This document shows positions 16,568 through 29,100 of a DNA stretch of 64,000 bases, piece after piece. The first letter of the stretch is position 1; the number at the start of each line of letters is the position of its first letter. The stretch is taken from NCBI GenBank assembly GCA_002477945.1, contig DLLF01000018.1, positions 16,409 through 80,408 of the forward strand, read 5' to 3'. The notes under the pieces were generated by a model. The model worked only from the letters and a program-made list of their open reading frames with translations. It was not told the DNA's origin and ran no database searches. Origin of the DNA: Bacteroidales bacterium UBA7569. Lineage in GTDB: Bacteria; Bacteroidota; Bacteroidia; Bacteroidales; Paludibacteraceae. The position numbers and the translations under genes were made by a program.

Positions 16568-18592
16568 ATGAAAAAGAAGAATCTGCGGGGCAAACGCCCG
16601 CGCCTCACCGAATTGGTGGAAGCCATTCAGCAGGAATTTATCAACCATCCCGACGCTCTGTACACCATCAAAAAAATAGGCAACTGTGTGGGGGTGAGAA
16701 CCATACGCGAACAATTGGCGGTACGGGAGATACTCAACAACTTGGTTAACTTCGACTTCCTCACCAAAACGGAATATGGGCTGTTCGGCTTGAAGAAGAA
16801 CACCCCGGGAGCCGATGAAGCCTACGAAAAAGACACGTTCGTAGGAAAACTCGAAATCTCCGACAGAGGTGGCTATGTCGCCGTGCGAAGTTCTATCTTC
16901 AAGGGAGATATTTTCGTTCCCCACCCCCTTCTCCATGGAGCCAAAGATGAGCAGAAAGTCATAGTCAGATTGCGCCGTTGGCGACCAGGTAGCAGCACAC
17001 CGGAAGGAGAAGTTATTGACATATTGGGCGATACAGGGGATAATAACACCGAAATGCACGCCATTCTTGCAGAGTTCGACCTTCCATACTCCTACCCCGC
17101 TCAGTTGGAGGAGGAAGCCGACCGGATGTCCGGTGAGTTCACCCCGAAAGATTTGGAGAACCGGCGGGATATGCGTCAGGTCTGCACATTCACCATCGAC
17201 CCACGCGATGCCAAGGATTTTGACGATGCCATCTCCATTCGGACCCTCGGAACAGACGGCAATACCGATTCCTCCTCCGCTGAGCCTCTTTACGAAATCG
17301 GAGTCCATATAGCCGATGTTTCCCATTATGTAAAACCGGGTTCCAACATCGATAAGGAAGCCTACAAGCGTGCTACTTCTGTCTATTTGGTGGATCGCAC
17401 GATTCCGATGTTGCCCGAACATCTGTGCAATATCCTCTGCTCACTCCGACCCGATGAAGACAAACTCGCATATTCCGTTATCTTCAGAATGGACGACAAA
17501 GCCCATATCTTGGACTATGAAATTTGCCATACTGTTATACGCAGCAATCGTCGTTTCACCTATGAGGAAGCGCAGCAACGCATCGAAACGGGTCAAGGAG
17601 ACTTCGCTACCGAAATCAATCAACTCAACCAATTGGCGCAAATCTTGCGGGAACGGCGTTTTATGCAAGGAGCCATCGCCTTCGACAGAGAAGAAGTGCG
17701 CTTCGAAATAGATGACAAAGGAAAACCGGTCTCGGTCTATTTCAAGGAAATGAAAGAATCAAACCAACTCGTGGAAGAGTTTATGTTGCTTGCCAATAAA
17801 ACGGTTGCACAACACATAGGGAAACCCAAAAACGATGGAAGAAGACGCACTGCACAACCCAAGAATTTTGTTTATCGGGTACACGACCTTCCCGACCGGG
17901 AACGTGTCCGTGATTTCTCACAATTCATCAAACGCTTCGGATATACCCTTAAAACATCCAACTCGCAAGGGACAACGTCTAAAAACTTTAACAAACTGCT
18001 TACGCAGGTGCGGGGTACGGCGGAACAACATCTCATCGAGACTCTGGCGGTACGCAGCATGGCAAAAGCAGTGTATTCAACCGACAATATCGGGCATTAC
18101 GGATTGGCGTTCCCGTTCTATACCCATTTCACGTCTCCCATACGGCGTTATCCCGACTTGATGGTACACCGCCTGCTCGATCGCTATAGCAAGGGCGGAA
18201 CATCGGTCAACAAAAGCGATTTGGAAGACAAATGCAGACATTGCTCTGCGCAGGAACAGTTGGCGGCAAATGCCGAAAGGGCAAGCATCAAGTATAAGCA
18301 GGTGGAGTTCCTGTCCGATCGCATCGGGCAAGAGTTTGTGGGAATCATCTCTGGCGTAACGGAATGGGGCATTTATGTAGAAATTGAAGAGAACAAATGT
18401 GAGGGGATGGTCTCCATACACCATTTGGATCGGAACGACTACTTTGTTTTCAACGAGAAAGAATACTGCATCGAGGGAATACGTTCTGGAAAACGCTATC
18501 AATTGGGCGATGAAGTGAAAATCCGCGTCGTTCACGCCGACTTGCAGCGCCGTCAACTGGATTTCTCTTTGGTGGAAGAAGGTACCTGCTGA
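16568..18592 (+). CDS. rnr: Ribonuclease R
   Basis: 674 residues from MKKKNLRGKRPR. The open frame extends 21 codons upstream, but that start would sit at the promoter -7 box, so the later ATG is used. An N-terminal winged-helix/cold-shock part (about 10-180) leads to the RNB catalytic domain with TIDPRDAKDFDDAISI, whose Asp cluster binds the metals, and then YTHFTSPIRRYPDL. A C-terminal S1 domain follows (GIISGVTEWGIYVEIEENK). RNase R is a processive 3'-5' exoribonuclease that can unwind structured RNA. It is slightly shorter than E. coli RNase R because the basic tail is missing. It is monocistronic. Confidence 0.95.
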   Translation: MKKKNLRGKRPRLTELVEAIQQEFINHPDALYTIKKIGNCVGVRTIREQLAVREILNNLVNFDFLTKTEYGLFGLKKNTPGADEAYEKDTFVGKLEISDRGGYVAVRSSIFKGDIFVPHPLLHGAKDEQKVIVRLRRWRPGSSTPEGEVIDILGDTGDNNTEMHAILAEFDLPYSYPAQLEEEADRMSGEFTPKDLENRRDMRQVCTFTIDPRDAKDFDDAISIRTLGTDGNTDSSSAEPLYEIGVHIADVSHYVKPGSNIDKEAYKRATSVYLVDRTIPMLPEHLCNILCSLRPDEDKLAYSVIFRMDDKAHILDYEICHTVIRSNRRFTYEEAQQRIETGQGDFATEINQLNQLAQILRERRFMQGAIAFDREEVRFEIDDKGKPVSVYFKEMKESNQLVEEFMLLANKTVAQHIGKPKNDGRRRTAQPKNFVYRVHDLPDRERVRDFSQFIKRFGYTLKTSNSQGTTSKNFNKLLTQVRGTAEQHLIETLAVRSMAKAVYSTDNIGHYGLAFPFYTHFTSPIRRYPDLMVHRLLDRYSKGGTSVNKSDLEDKCRHCSAQEQLAANAERASIKYKQVEFLSDRIGQEFVGIISGVTEWGIYVEIEENKCEGMVSIHHLDRNDYFVFNEKEYCIEGIRSGKRYQLGDEVKIRVVHADLQRRQLDFSLVEEGTC

Positions 18593-18598
18593 GCAGGT

Positions 18599-18628
18599 TT
18601 GCGCACAAAGAAAAATGTTGTACCTTTG
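18599..18628 (+). promoter_or_regulatory. Promoter of the 18654 beta-barrel gene
   Basis: TTG (18599-18601) and TACCTTTG (18621-18628), 19 nt apart. The box begins within 10 bp of the rnr stop; a small ACCTGC/GCAGGT hairpin spans that stop. The predicted start site (~18634) argues for translation from 18654 rather than the ATG at 18636. Confidence 0.75.
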
Positions 18629-18653
18629 TAATCCGATGAAAACACACCTTCTC

Positions 18654-19385
18654 ATGAATAAACGCCTGTTTTGCCTCCTTCTGGGGATTTTGTCCATACT
18701 TCCTTTGGCAGCAAAAGTGCAGATAACACTCTCATCAGGGCAAACTATTGTAGGCGACATCTTGTTTGAAAACGAAGAAGTCGTGCTTGTCAAAACCCCT
18801 GATGGCACGCGCTACCAATACTTGCGGCAGGATATTTCTTCCGTTTCGGAGGTCGTTGCGCAAGATAAAAACACGGAGAAAGTGGTTCGGCCTGCCAAAA
18901 AAGCGGGAGTGGCAGTACAAATGATGGGAGGTGTAGCCGTCTTACCCGCACCGCAGAGAACAATGGGAGGGTTCGTTGCGGCGGATCTGAAAGTGGGAGC
19001 ATGCGATTTGCTGGGGAAACGCATTTTTCTTGGAGGGGCTGTGGGCTACCACTCTTTCCTGCTCGGTGGCAAAAATATAGGGTTCGTTCCCCTGCAGATT
19101 TCTACGGAAATCCCTTTCCTGCAAGGGAAACATACTCCCTATGTAGGTATCGGGATGGGATACGGATTCGCTACTGACAAAGCATACAAAGGAGGAATTT
19201 ATGGCAATGCGGAAATCGGTTGGCGGTGTTGGCTTCATTCCAATATGGCATTGTACCTGTCTTGTTACAGCGAGTGCCAACAGGGTATGTTTTCCGTCTC
19301 CGAGAACATTGGCGGTGTGAACTACACTCGGCAAACCTCTCTCGCGTTATGCGCAGTAGGGGCTAAATTGGGAGTCAGATTCTGA
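18654..19385 (+). CDS. Small outer-membrane beta-barrel protein
   Basis: 243 residues from MNKRLFCLLLGILS. After a signal peptide ending at about LPLAAK there is a short domain (~20-80) with VQITLSSGQTIVGDILFENEE, which resembles N-terminal Sm/SH3-like modules of Bacteroidota envelope proteins. The rest (~90-243) has alternating hydrophobic strands with many Gly and aromatic residues and ends in Phe (AKLGVRF), the typical last strand of an outer-membrane barrel. No enzyme motif is visible. It has its own promoter and is 14 bp upstream of the RHH gene. Its substrate or partner is unknown. Confidence 0.65.
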   Translation: MNKRLFCLLLGILSILPLAAKVQITLSSGQTIVGDILFENEEVVLVKTPDGTRYQYLRQDISSVSEVVAQDKNTEKVVRPAKKAGVAVQMMGGVAVLPAPQRTMGGFVAADLKVGACDLLGKRIFLGGAVGYHSFLLGGKNIGFVPLQISTEIPFLQGKHTPYVGIGMGYGFATDKAYKGGIYGNAEIGWRCWLHSNMALYLSCYSECQQGMFSVSENIGGVNYTRQTSLALCAVGAKLGVRF

Positions 19386-19399
19386 TTGTTGTCACCTCT

Positions 19400-19603
19400 A
19401 TGCGTCAAGGCAAACATCATACCGTAAAGAAAGCGTTGCGGAAGAACCGGATATCCGTCATGCTCAATGATAGTGAGATGCGGGCCCTCGAGAATTACTG
19501 CCAACGCTACAAATTCCGTAACCGTTCGCAGGCAATCCGGCAATTGCTTATCAAGAATATACTGCAGCGTTTCGACAACGATACACCTACCCTCTTCGAT
19601 TGA
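19400..19603 (+). CDS. Small ribbon-helix-helix-like protein
   Basis: 67 residues. A basic N-terminus (MRQGKHHTVKKALRKN) precedes a strand RISVMLND, a helix SEMRALENYCQRYK and a second helix SQAIRQLLIKNIL. This is the beta-alpha-alpha shape of RHH (CopG/Arc-like) DNA-binding proteins, with Asn-Arg-Ser capping the second helix. It follows the beta-barrel gene by 14 bp and is likely translated from the same mRNA. It could be a small regulator. No toxin partner is adjacent, so an antitoxin role is not supported. Confidence 0.55.
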   Translation: MRQGKHHTVKKALRKNRISVMLNDSEMRALENYCQRYKFRNRSQAIRQLLIKNILQRFDNDTPTLFD

Positions 19604-19765
19604 CTCTCCATCCGCTTTTGTTTACTCTTCTCATACCATAGTTCTTCAATCCATAGAACATTCCCAAAACCCTTATTACCTGCAACTTATAGAATGGTTC
19701 CGTGTGTGGACCTGCTTATTGGGCTCATTAGTCCGATCTGCCCGATCCACCATATTATCTTCCCC

Positions 19766-19804
19766 GCAAAATCGTACCTCGTACATCGTCCAATCGTAAA
19801 TACC
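19766..19804 (-). repeat. 39-bp element, copy 1
   Basis: Minus-strand sequence begins with TATTTACGATTGGAC and ends TACGATTTTGC. It matches 41853-41891 and 63030-63068. It touches the last unit of array 3, the same arrangement as at 62976-63068. Confidence 0.7.
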
Positions 19805-19858
19805 ACGACCTCTCAAGCCGACCTGAAGCACCCCTCATCGACCCCTCAACGAGATGTC
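19804..19858 (-). repeat. 11-bp-unit array, copy 3 (5 units, 55 bp)
   Basis: Minus strand units: GACATCTCGTT, GAGGGGTCGAT, GAGGGGTGCTT, CAGGTCGGCTT, GAGAGGTCGTG. Its unit order is the same as copy 8, and the flanks are also similar. Confidence 0.87.
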
Positions 19859-19875
19859 AATAATACAGATGTTAG

Positions 19876-19892
19876 CCCCTCCTTTGGAGGGG
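19876..19892. repeat. CCCCTCC/GGAGGGG hairpin module, copy 2
   Basis: 7-bp stem with a TTT loop, same flanks (TTAG before, TGGGGAG after) as 11046-11062. It lies 17 bp from array 3. Confidence 0.75.
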
Positions 19893-19941
19893 ATGGGGAG
19901 ATCTACATCGTCAAATCATAAATCTATGTATTGTTTCTTAT

Positions 19942-19960
19942 CGGGCGATACCATCGCCCG
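19942..19960. repeat. GC-rich hairpin, possible terminator
   Basis: Perfect 8-bp inverted repeat CGGGCGAT/ATCGCCCG with a 3-nt loop. It could end the beta-barrel/RHH transcript, but no T run follows. Confidence 0.45.
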
Positions 19961-20043
19961 CCCTATCCTCCTATAGCAGGAATTCCCACATCCTCGGACT
20001 TCTCGATTAACTAGAACGTCTATAGCAAACCCGACAAAAAAAA

Positions 20044-20080
20044 ACAAAAGGGGGAACCATTCATTGGATCCCCCTTTTGT
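20044..20080 (-). terminator. Terminator of the giant protein gene
   Basis: 12-bp perfect inverted repeat (ACAAAAGGGGGA and its complement); on the minus strand it runs into a long T tract. It is 42 bp after the stop at 20123. Confidence 0.88.
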
Positions 20081-20122
20081 CACATGTAGCAAGTTGCCAC
20101 CCTGCAAAATCTGGGCAGACAA

Positions 20123-23100
20123 CTACCGGACTATCACTTGCCCGATGAACGTGCGTTTGTCGCCATCCGTTACACGAAGCAAGTACATTCCGCTGTTGTG
20201 GAAGCCCTCCACCGTCATATCCCGACCGGACAGAGTCTGCAGACTCACGCGACGGCCTACGGCATCGAACAACTCAACGGTTACACCTTCCTTGTCGCTC
20301 GCCGTGAACGTGTTGCGGATGAATACCGTGCCTTCGCGGTCTATGATGTTAGGAACAATATCCAGTCTTCCTTCGCTGACGTAATCTACAGACTCAGGCA
20401 ACTTGATGTGCAGGGTCAGGTTGACAATACTGTCGCAACCGTTCTCTGCCGCATTGGCCAAGACGATCTCCGGCCAATACGTACCCTCACGCATCTCCTC
20501 TATGATGTAGGTGGAATCTGCCGTGGTGGCAAATGTGTAAGGCAGTTGATCCGTTGTGAGCGTCAGTTCTTGCGAAACCTCCGGTGTAGGCAGGACGGTC
20601 AGATGCAGGGTCACAACGCTGTCGCAACCTAAGGCAGAAGTAAAGCGTCCCGTATAGTCGCCTTCCGAAACAAGGTCTTTACCGTCGAACCTGTATATAT
20701 CACCATTGCAGATAGTTTCCTGAATGGATGATGTTTGCGGTTCAAGCACTACCAGATTCAGATGGACAATACTGTCACAACCTAACGAGGAAATCAACGT
20801 ACGGTCGTAAGTACCTGCTTCCGTCAGAGCGGGGAAGTTGTCGTCATAGTACGTGCCGCCCTGGCATACATAACCCGTATAGGTCGAACCTTCCGTGCTT
20901 TGTACTGTAAGGTGCAGAACGATAGTACTGTCACAACCCAATACATTCTTCAGCGTAACCTCATGGTCTCCTTGAGTGGAGAATGACTCCGTTCCGATAG
21001 AGAACGACTCGCCTTCGCAGATGGTCTTGCTTGTCTCGGTCCTTGTAGGAAGCACCGTCAAATCAAGTGTCACGGTGCTGTCACAGAGAGAACCCTGGAA
21101 TGTTTGCACATACACACCCGATTCTGTCAGCGAAAGTTCCCCGAAAGCATAAGGTGTCTCCGTATCGCAGATCGTGAGTTGCTGGTTGAACTGCGTCTCT
21201 GGTACAAAGAGGTGCAATACTACCAAACTGTCACAACCGTAGGCGGTCTGCAAGACTCCTTCCGAGAGTGTATAGGTACGTGTTTGCGGATTTGCAATCT
21301 GGAAACCGTACTTCTCGTATGGAGTATTGGCACATACCGTATCACGAACCTCGACCTTGGCTTCGGGAAGTACATACAGCGACAGGTTGTAAAGCGTGGT
21401 CACGCCGTCCACGGTATTGAATTGGGAACGGTTGTACTCCATACCCGGTGTCAGATTGTCCTTCAATATCGAGAACCCGTGCGCCATATAGTCCGTGTTT
21501 GCACAAATGGTATCTTTCACCTCTTCCACAGTTCCGTTGAATACCTGCAAATTGCCGATATGCATATCATTATCACCTCCCGAAGCGGTTGACTCCCCGT
21601 AGAAGGCGATTCGGATGGTATCACCCGCATAATCGGCAAGCGACATCGTTACCGTGCTGGCAGTATTGGGTATCTCGTTATATACATATTCTGACCCTGT
21701 ATTGTTCCACTCGCGTGCATGACTCAACGACCAAGTATTTCCGTTGTCAGGAGAAACGAACACGATGAATCGGTCATCCGCTTGTGCCGTGGCATCTTCA
21801 ATAGGATCAGAGTTCCTATAGTCGGTAAGTGCTATATCGAACATCAGGTTGGCATCGGCATTGTCTATGTAAATGGACGGAGTAACTAACCAGTCATTAA
21901 GTTCCGTATCATAGATGTTCAGTTTCATGTGCTTGTCCGAAATGCCGTATCCGGTTGTAGCCTGCATCCAAGCATTGTAGGTAGTAACTGGCAACGCCTG
22001 CATCTCTGTTCCTGTGAACAGAGTCTTATACAGACTCCAACATGCATCGTACTTGACATCATCTTCAAAATCCTCAATGTAGGGGAGTCTTAACACAGAA
22101 CATAATGTCTTGAAATTGACGGTCTTCCACGTTGGAGAATACGCAAAGGTCTCACCCGATTGACATACGGAACGCACTGCCACATAATACTCGGTGCTGG
22201 GTTCCAGCCCCTTGAGAGGACAAACGGTATTCAAAGTAACAATGGTATCCAGCAGAGCCGTGCCTGTTGTGGTAATGTCAGATGACGTTCCCAAACGGAT
22301 TTGCACACCGTCAGACTCACGCTCCCACGAAAGCGTTGCAGAGTTGGAACCGATGTGGCTTACCACAGGCTTGTTTTGTAACGAGGTACATGGCACTTGC
22401 TGAATCGACACATTATCCACCGCTGCACCGCCTTTTCCTGATGTCGCATAATAACTGCTCTTGCTATACCACTGGAAAGCGAGGGAATAGACCCCTGGAG
22501 TTTCTATGTATATTGTCTTCGTCAAATGCTTCCATGTCGTGATCGAATACTCTTCGGTCAACAAAGAAGTCCATTTCGATTCGGCATCCTCGCCGGCTGA
22601 TACTGTCTCCGTAGAGGGAACAATATAGGTACTCAGATAGGCAAGTGGCACATCATAGGAGTAACCATCGTAATAGGATTCGTAATAGTCTCCCTCACAC
22701 TTGTAGTCAAACTCAAATGTATATTCACCGGCTGTCTCGGCATTGAATGAGCGTACGGCATAAACAATATCACTGGCTTTCTCATAAGTATTGTTTGTAC
22801 CGCCGTCTGCGGATATATATAGTCCCCGTACGCCGTCCTTGACTCCGGCTTCGCCTACATACCATTTGTTGGTTGCATCATCGTTCTGTACAAAAGACCA
22901 ACTCTGGTCTTGTCCTTCCTCAAATCCGGTGCTGTACGGAAGATCCTTCGCAACATCCGGTGTCTTGAACGACAATTGCATCCAGTCGGATACTTCGCCT
23001 TCGCCGCAAGCGGAACGGACATAAAGCGTATAAGACGTCATTACCTGCAATGTATCCAATGTCAGAACACTGTCTGTTGTTGTGGGCAACGAACCCGCAA

Positions 23101-26100
23101 GGACATCATCCATCGCCGTACCTGCACGCAAACATGCAACCTGATAAGTCTCAGAATCGTTCTTGTTCCACTTGAAGCCGACACTCGTGCTGTGCAATGA
23201 CGTCATCAACAAACCGGATACAGGAATACAATTGACTTCGCTGACCGAGATATTGTCAATGGCTGCTGGTGGATCATTGGTCGTGGAATTATCGTTTTTC
23301 CACATGAACACAAGATTGTATTTACCGGCTTCTGGAACGGCAACAACATTCTGCGCCAATTGCCAATTGGTTGCCAGCGTATAAGGAAGAGCATCGCCGT
23401 TCTTGACGGGAATCCAGTTCTCCGGAGCAACGGTTGCAGAAGATGAACCATACTTGTCTGCAACAATCTGTTCGCTTTCCGGAACTAAGAACACCGCCAA
23501 ATAGTCATAACAACCATAACTGGGATGTTCTCCGTTTGATCTCCAGTCAAAAGATACCAAATAGTTGCCTCGGCTGAGATCAAAACGGCGGAACGTATAG
23601 GAAACTACGGAAGAAGTGGAAGAATAGGCATTGGTCTTGCCGCCGTCATTGGAAATATACAGACCTTTCAAGTCGTCTTTGACCGCCGCCGTATCAATCA
23701 CCCATTTGTTAATAGTGCCGTTTGCCATCTGCCAATAAGCATTCTCCGTGTCGTCCTCAAAGTTGCAGGAGTACGGAAGTGCAGCCGCCGGTTGTGGGGT
23801 CGCAAAGGTTAACTCTTTCGACCAAGCACTTGTATCGCCTTCTGCAATGATAGCACGGACTTTATAACGGTACTCCGTCATCGGAAGAAGTCCTGTCAAT
23901 GATTCTGACGTACCGGAAACACGATGCTTTACGGTGTCGGTACCATGAATTAGCAACGCTTCGTAAGCAGGGGCCTCTCGGAATGACATCCAACTGATGG
24001 TTGCACTTTCAAAATCCAGATCCGTCACTTTCAATCCGATAGGATAATCCAATATCCGTACACTGACTGCATCAACTCCCACACGATAGTAACTGCTCGT
24101 CGCAACATAGCGGAATGCCAAAGGTGCGGTAATGGCAGGCGCACCATAGTCCCCCAACGCAAAGGTGTGGTCAGTCAGAGAGGTTGCATTGGGTACGGTG
24201 ACTATTTCTACGAATGAGGAATTGTCTTTTACATCCGTCAGATATCCTAATACCAAAGAGTCTTTGCTCGTATCATCAAATTTGGTGGAGAACGAAATCT
24301 CTATTTGGTTGAGAGGTGTCGTAAACTCAGGCATCACAGCATAGATAGGTCTTCTCGCCCCATATCCATACGCCATAAAGTACAAGTAGTTCCCGGATCT
24401 TCCATAATTGGTAGAATAGGTGCTGGCACTCGCCACTCTTACGTAGGACTGCGTGTATACATTCTCCGAAGTAATAGTATTCACCCAGTTGTACGCTGAC
24501 CAGCAAGAAGGCATCACCACCGCTCCATTCTGCATAATGGAAGTCGTACCGAAGTTTTCGGTATATGGCAGTTCCAATGCATTGCAAAGCGTGGAAAACT
24601 CTATAGGAGACAGCCATGCGGAACGTTTGCCATTAGCGCATACCGTACGCACATAAAGCAGGTAATCCGTTTGAGGCGTAAGGGAAGATATGGTTACCGT
24701 ATCCGACAAGCAAGCCGTTACAGTTGCCGTATCTACATCTCCCCCTGCAACCACAAAGGCATACTCATACGTGCAATCGGTCTGATCGTCATCCCGCTGA
24801 ACGGCAAAAGTAACAGAAGTCCGGTCACGCCATACAATACTTGTGCCTTTGGGCATCTCACAATCCGGAACAGCCTCCAACACTACATTGTCCAAATAGA
24901 TGTAGCCATTGCTGGAATAACTACCATTGGAAGTCGCCTTAAAGACAATCGTAACAACAGAACCTACAAAGCGGTCATCTATACCATAAAGTACTTTTGT
25001 CCATTGTCCGCTTGTTGCAGGTAAATTCTCCGCCAACGTATCTGCATAGGTCGTACCGCCATCCACGGACAAGTACACATCTAATACCGAACCGTCAATC
25101 TTCTTGTAAACGAAAGAAACTCTTGCTTTCTCCGACAAGTTGACAGAAGGCAACTTTAGGAAATTGGTATTCCCGCTTGGATTACTGTAATAATAACTAT
25201 TGAAGCGGAGACATGCCGTGCTATTGTAACCATCGGCATAATAGTTCCAACGATTGGTCACATCGGTGGTAGTACCTTCTTCATTGTCCCAACAATCAGG
25301 AATACCATCCTTGAGCGAGTTGAAATTCTCCGTCAAAGGGAGTTCTCCTGCTGCACAAGCCGTCTTGAAAGGAACGGCAGCAGTCCACGAGGAGACGTTC
25401 TCCTCATCGCAATAATGACGCACATACACGCTATATCGGGTGGCAGGTTCCAAATCCCTAAGCACAATTACATCACTGTCTGCACTTATGGGGGTAACCT
25501 CAGTAACGTTCTGGTTGCCTTTTGCAATAGCGTACTCCCAGCGCAGGGTGTCTTGTGCTGCATCGGACACAACCAACTTGGCGGTGTCGGATGAAACATT
25601 TGCAACTTCCACCTTGAGTGTCGGTGACAGAATACATGCAGGAGCAGCCTCCAGCACTAAGTTGTCCAAATAAATATAGGCATCGGAAGAACCATAATTG
25701 GAAGTCCCCTTGAAGACAATCGAAACATTGGAACCTACAAAACGGTCATCAATGTAGAGAACCGTATCTTTCCAACCCGGATTACCTATACCCTCACCCG
25801 GTATCTTTTCAGCCAGAGTATCTGCCATCGTCAGTCCACCATCCAAAGACAGATAGACATCCAATCCCGAACCGGTTTGTTTCTTGTAAACAAAAGAGAG
25901 TTGCGCCGCTTCGGTTATTTTGACGGGTACCGTCGTCAGGAAATTGGTATTCCCGCTTGCGTTATTCCAACTATTGAAGCAGACACATGCTGTGTTATTG
26001 TAGCCCTTAGCAGAATAGTTCCAACGTTTGGCCAATTCTGTGGTAGTACCCTCTTCATTGTTCCAGCAGTCGGGAATACCCTCCGTGAGCGAATTGAAAT

Positions 26101-29100
26101 CTTCCATATAAGGCAAAGCCATTGCCGAACATAGTGTCTTGAAAGAACAGTCTCTCACGGCACTTGTATCTTCCTCTGCACATATTGCCCGTACCTGAAC
26201 CGCATAAGAGGTCATAGCCTGCAAATCCGTCACTGTATGCGGATGTGCCGTTACGATTTCTTTCTTATGCACATCTGTTCCGTCCATGACAACGACCTCC
26301 CATTTGGTTTCCGTCCCCATGGGAGTCCAATCAACAACCGCCGAGTTCTCTGTAATATCCGAAGCCATTACAACAGACGGTCTCGGGCAGGAAGGAATTT
26401 CCTCAATGCTTATATCATCGATGCAGATATTCGTCTCTGAATTCAAGTTAATCACCACATACTTATAGTCCGCAGCGTCCGGCAGACTTGCCAGAGGAGC
26501 GAATGAAGCCGTGAACTCCGTCCACGATTCAGCATCAGCCAAAGCGACCGTTGCCACTTGCAGATAGGTTGTCGCGTCTGTAATGGATTTCTGAATACCA
26601 ATGGAGAACGACACACCGGCAGTATATGGTTGTGCGAAGCCCGCAATGAGATAGTCGGACAAGTTCTTTCCCTCCGGGAATGTCAGAGCCATGGAAGTGA
26701 ATGTGGCATTGTGACCATAAACAGAGGCATTACCCGTATGGAACCTGGTTGTGTTCTTAGCGAAATACCCGTTCTCCGATGTATTGACCGTCCAACAATC
26801 GTAAGAGGTATTGTCGGTCTCAAAGCCGTCGGTGTAAGGAAGAAGTTCCGGCGCACAGAGGGTCTTGAAGGAACGTGGCTCCGACCATTTGGACTTGCCG
26901 TCTGCACCACAATCAGCACGTACTACGGCAATATAGTCGGTCTGCGGCGACAACCCTTTGAACACAATGTCAGTTGCCGTAAGTCCGGCTCTTTCAAATG
27001 CCGAAGAAGCCGTGTCGATGTCAGCGGGGAGTGTTGTTCCTTCAAACACTTTCATTTCATAAGAATCCGCTCCCGTAGAGTTCCACGACAAGGCAACAGA
27101 ATCGTAAGACAAGGCTGTCACTGTAGGAACATTCGGATAAGCACAACTCAGTTTCCGGATTGACACATCCGATACGATGGCTCCCGGTTGCGTACCGCTG
27201 GCATAATCATTGCACCAATACAACAGCAACTTGTAATCACCTGCCGACAGATTGACATCATATTCAAAGCTCTGAAGACTTGTCTTGAGGTTCAAGTATT
27301 CTTCTGCCTTGCCCAATTTTGTCCAACCGTCAGGAATTTTACTCTTTATGCTTTTTCCCGCCTCAACCGTTGCAGACGCAGGCGCAACGAGTGCCCACAA
27401 GAAATCGCACGTACTCTCTCCCCCTGCTCTCCACTTGAACTGAACGGAATAGGAACCCTCTTCGTCCACTCCGAAAGAGCGTACCGCATACACATTGGAA
27501 GTAACAACAGGTTCGCTGTCAGATGTGGTCGCTTTCTTAAATTTATACCCTTTCGTCTTCGTATCTCCGTTGAAGATACACAAAGAGTCATTGTCCACAT
27601 TCCAATAGTTCACTTCCGTACCATTGACGAGGAGCCAATCCGAGAAGTCGGTCGAAGAATAAGGCAACGATGCAGGGACTTGGTTTGTCATGAATGAAAC
27701 GGGATCCACCGTACGGGACTTATGCTCTGCATCATACTGCGCATAAACCGTTACGGAGTATGATGTAGTTTCCTGCAAACCGGTCAGTGTCACAATGGTT
27801 GTATCGGATGTTTTCGGTACGGAGACCGACAAGCCTTCTCCATATTCCGCCACGATAGTGCCGTCACCACCTTTGACAAAAATCTTTGCCGAGGTAGCGG
27901 TGACATCTTCCACCCAGACTTTCTCAGGGGGGGGACAAGCCGACAAGGCAGATACCTCCACATTATCCAGGAGAACGGAACTTCCCGCAGTCTCACCTCC
28001 CAATGTTGTGGCAGCAAAGACCACTATGATATTTTTGCCTGTATAAGCCGAGAGGTCGTACGTCTTTTGTTCCCAAGCAGACGATGACAAAGCGGAAGCA
28101 AGCGTATCCGCCACGTTCATATTTCCGTCGGTATGCACCCACACCGAGAAACGGGCTTGCAAAGGATATCCGTTCAAGAAGTGGAACGACAGACGCGAGT
28201 TTTCCGTCAGTTCCAATGTCGGTGTCATCAGCAAACAGCGTTGCCCGACATAAGACGAAGATGAACTTGAAGCATAGTAGGCTATACCTCGCGTGTCATC
28301 ATAGCCTGCACCTGAAGACCACCATCGCTGCTGAATGTCTGCATCCAGCGAGTTGTCCCAACAATCAGGAATTTGGGTAGAAGACAATGCGTCGAAAGAC
28401 TCATAGAACGGTAACGCCACAGCGGCACACCTTGTTTTGAAAGAGATGGATGATGATGTCACCTCGCTGGTGTCCCCTTCCTGACAGATAGCACGCACTT
28501 GAAGCCCTACAGCATAAGACGTACTCTCTTCCAACCCGGACATTGTGAAAGACGGGGAAGTGACCATCTCTTTCCCTGTATCTACACCTCTTGTCCAAAC
28601 CACTTCCCATTCCGGTGCCGTTGAAGGCTGTGTCCACGAAAAAGTGGCAGAAGTTGCCGCCACGGAACTCAATTGCAAACCAACAGGTGCTTTGCAGGTG
28701 GGAGCGGGTTCGACATACAGGTTATCGATCATGACATCATAATAGGAGAATGCTATACCTCCATAGCGGACAGCAATATACGCGTTCTGCGGAGCCTCCT
28801 CCAGCAGAATTGCATATTGTGTATAGACAGCAGTTCTATCCAGTGTATCCAAGATGACAAACGTTGACACATCACTCTTGTCCGTCATATAGCCTACCTC
28901 CGCCCATCCATAAGAAGCACTCTCATATCTATAAGAAAAGCGCATCCGCAGCGTTCTCAGGTCAGCATCAAAACGAGGCAAGACCGCATATACGGGCGAT
29001 GTGTTTTTATACTCCCTTAATGTCAATGTATTACTAGAAGTATTATTGTCTGACTTTACCATTACGCGACTTTCTCCGTCTTTATGTACTGTAAAGCAAT

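Larger units (their letters stand above)
19604..20122. other. 519-bp convergent intergenic region rich in repeat modules
   Basis: It separates the RHH gene from the end of the giant protein gene. It holds a degenerate 9-bp-type stretch (about 19705-19745), a 39-bp element, 11-bp array 3, a CCCCTCC hairpin, a GGGCGAT hairpin and the giant gene's terminator. No credible coding sequence remains. Confidence 0.7.

Noticed and set aside
19400..19603. Antitoxin of a toxin-antitoxin pair
   Set aside because: RHH-like fold only; no small toxin gene on either side.
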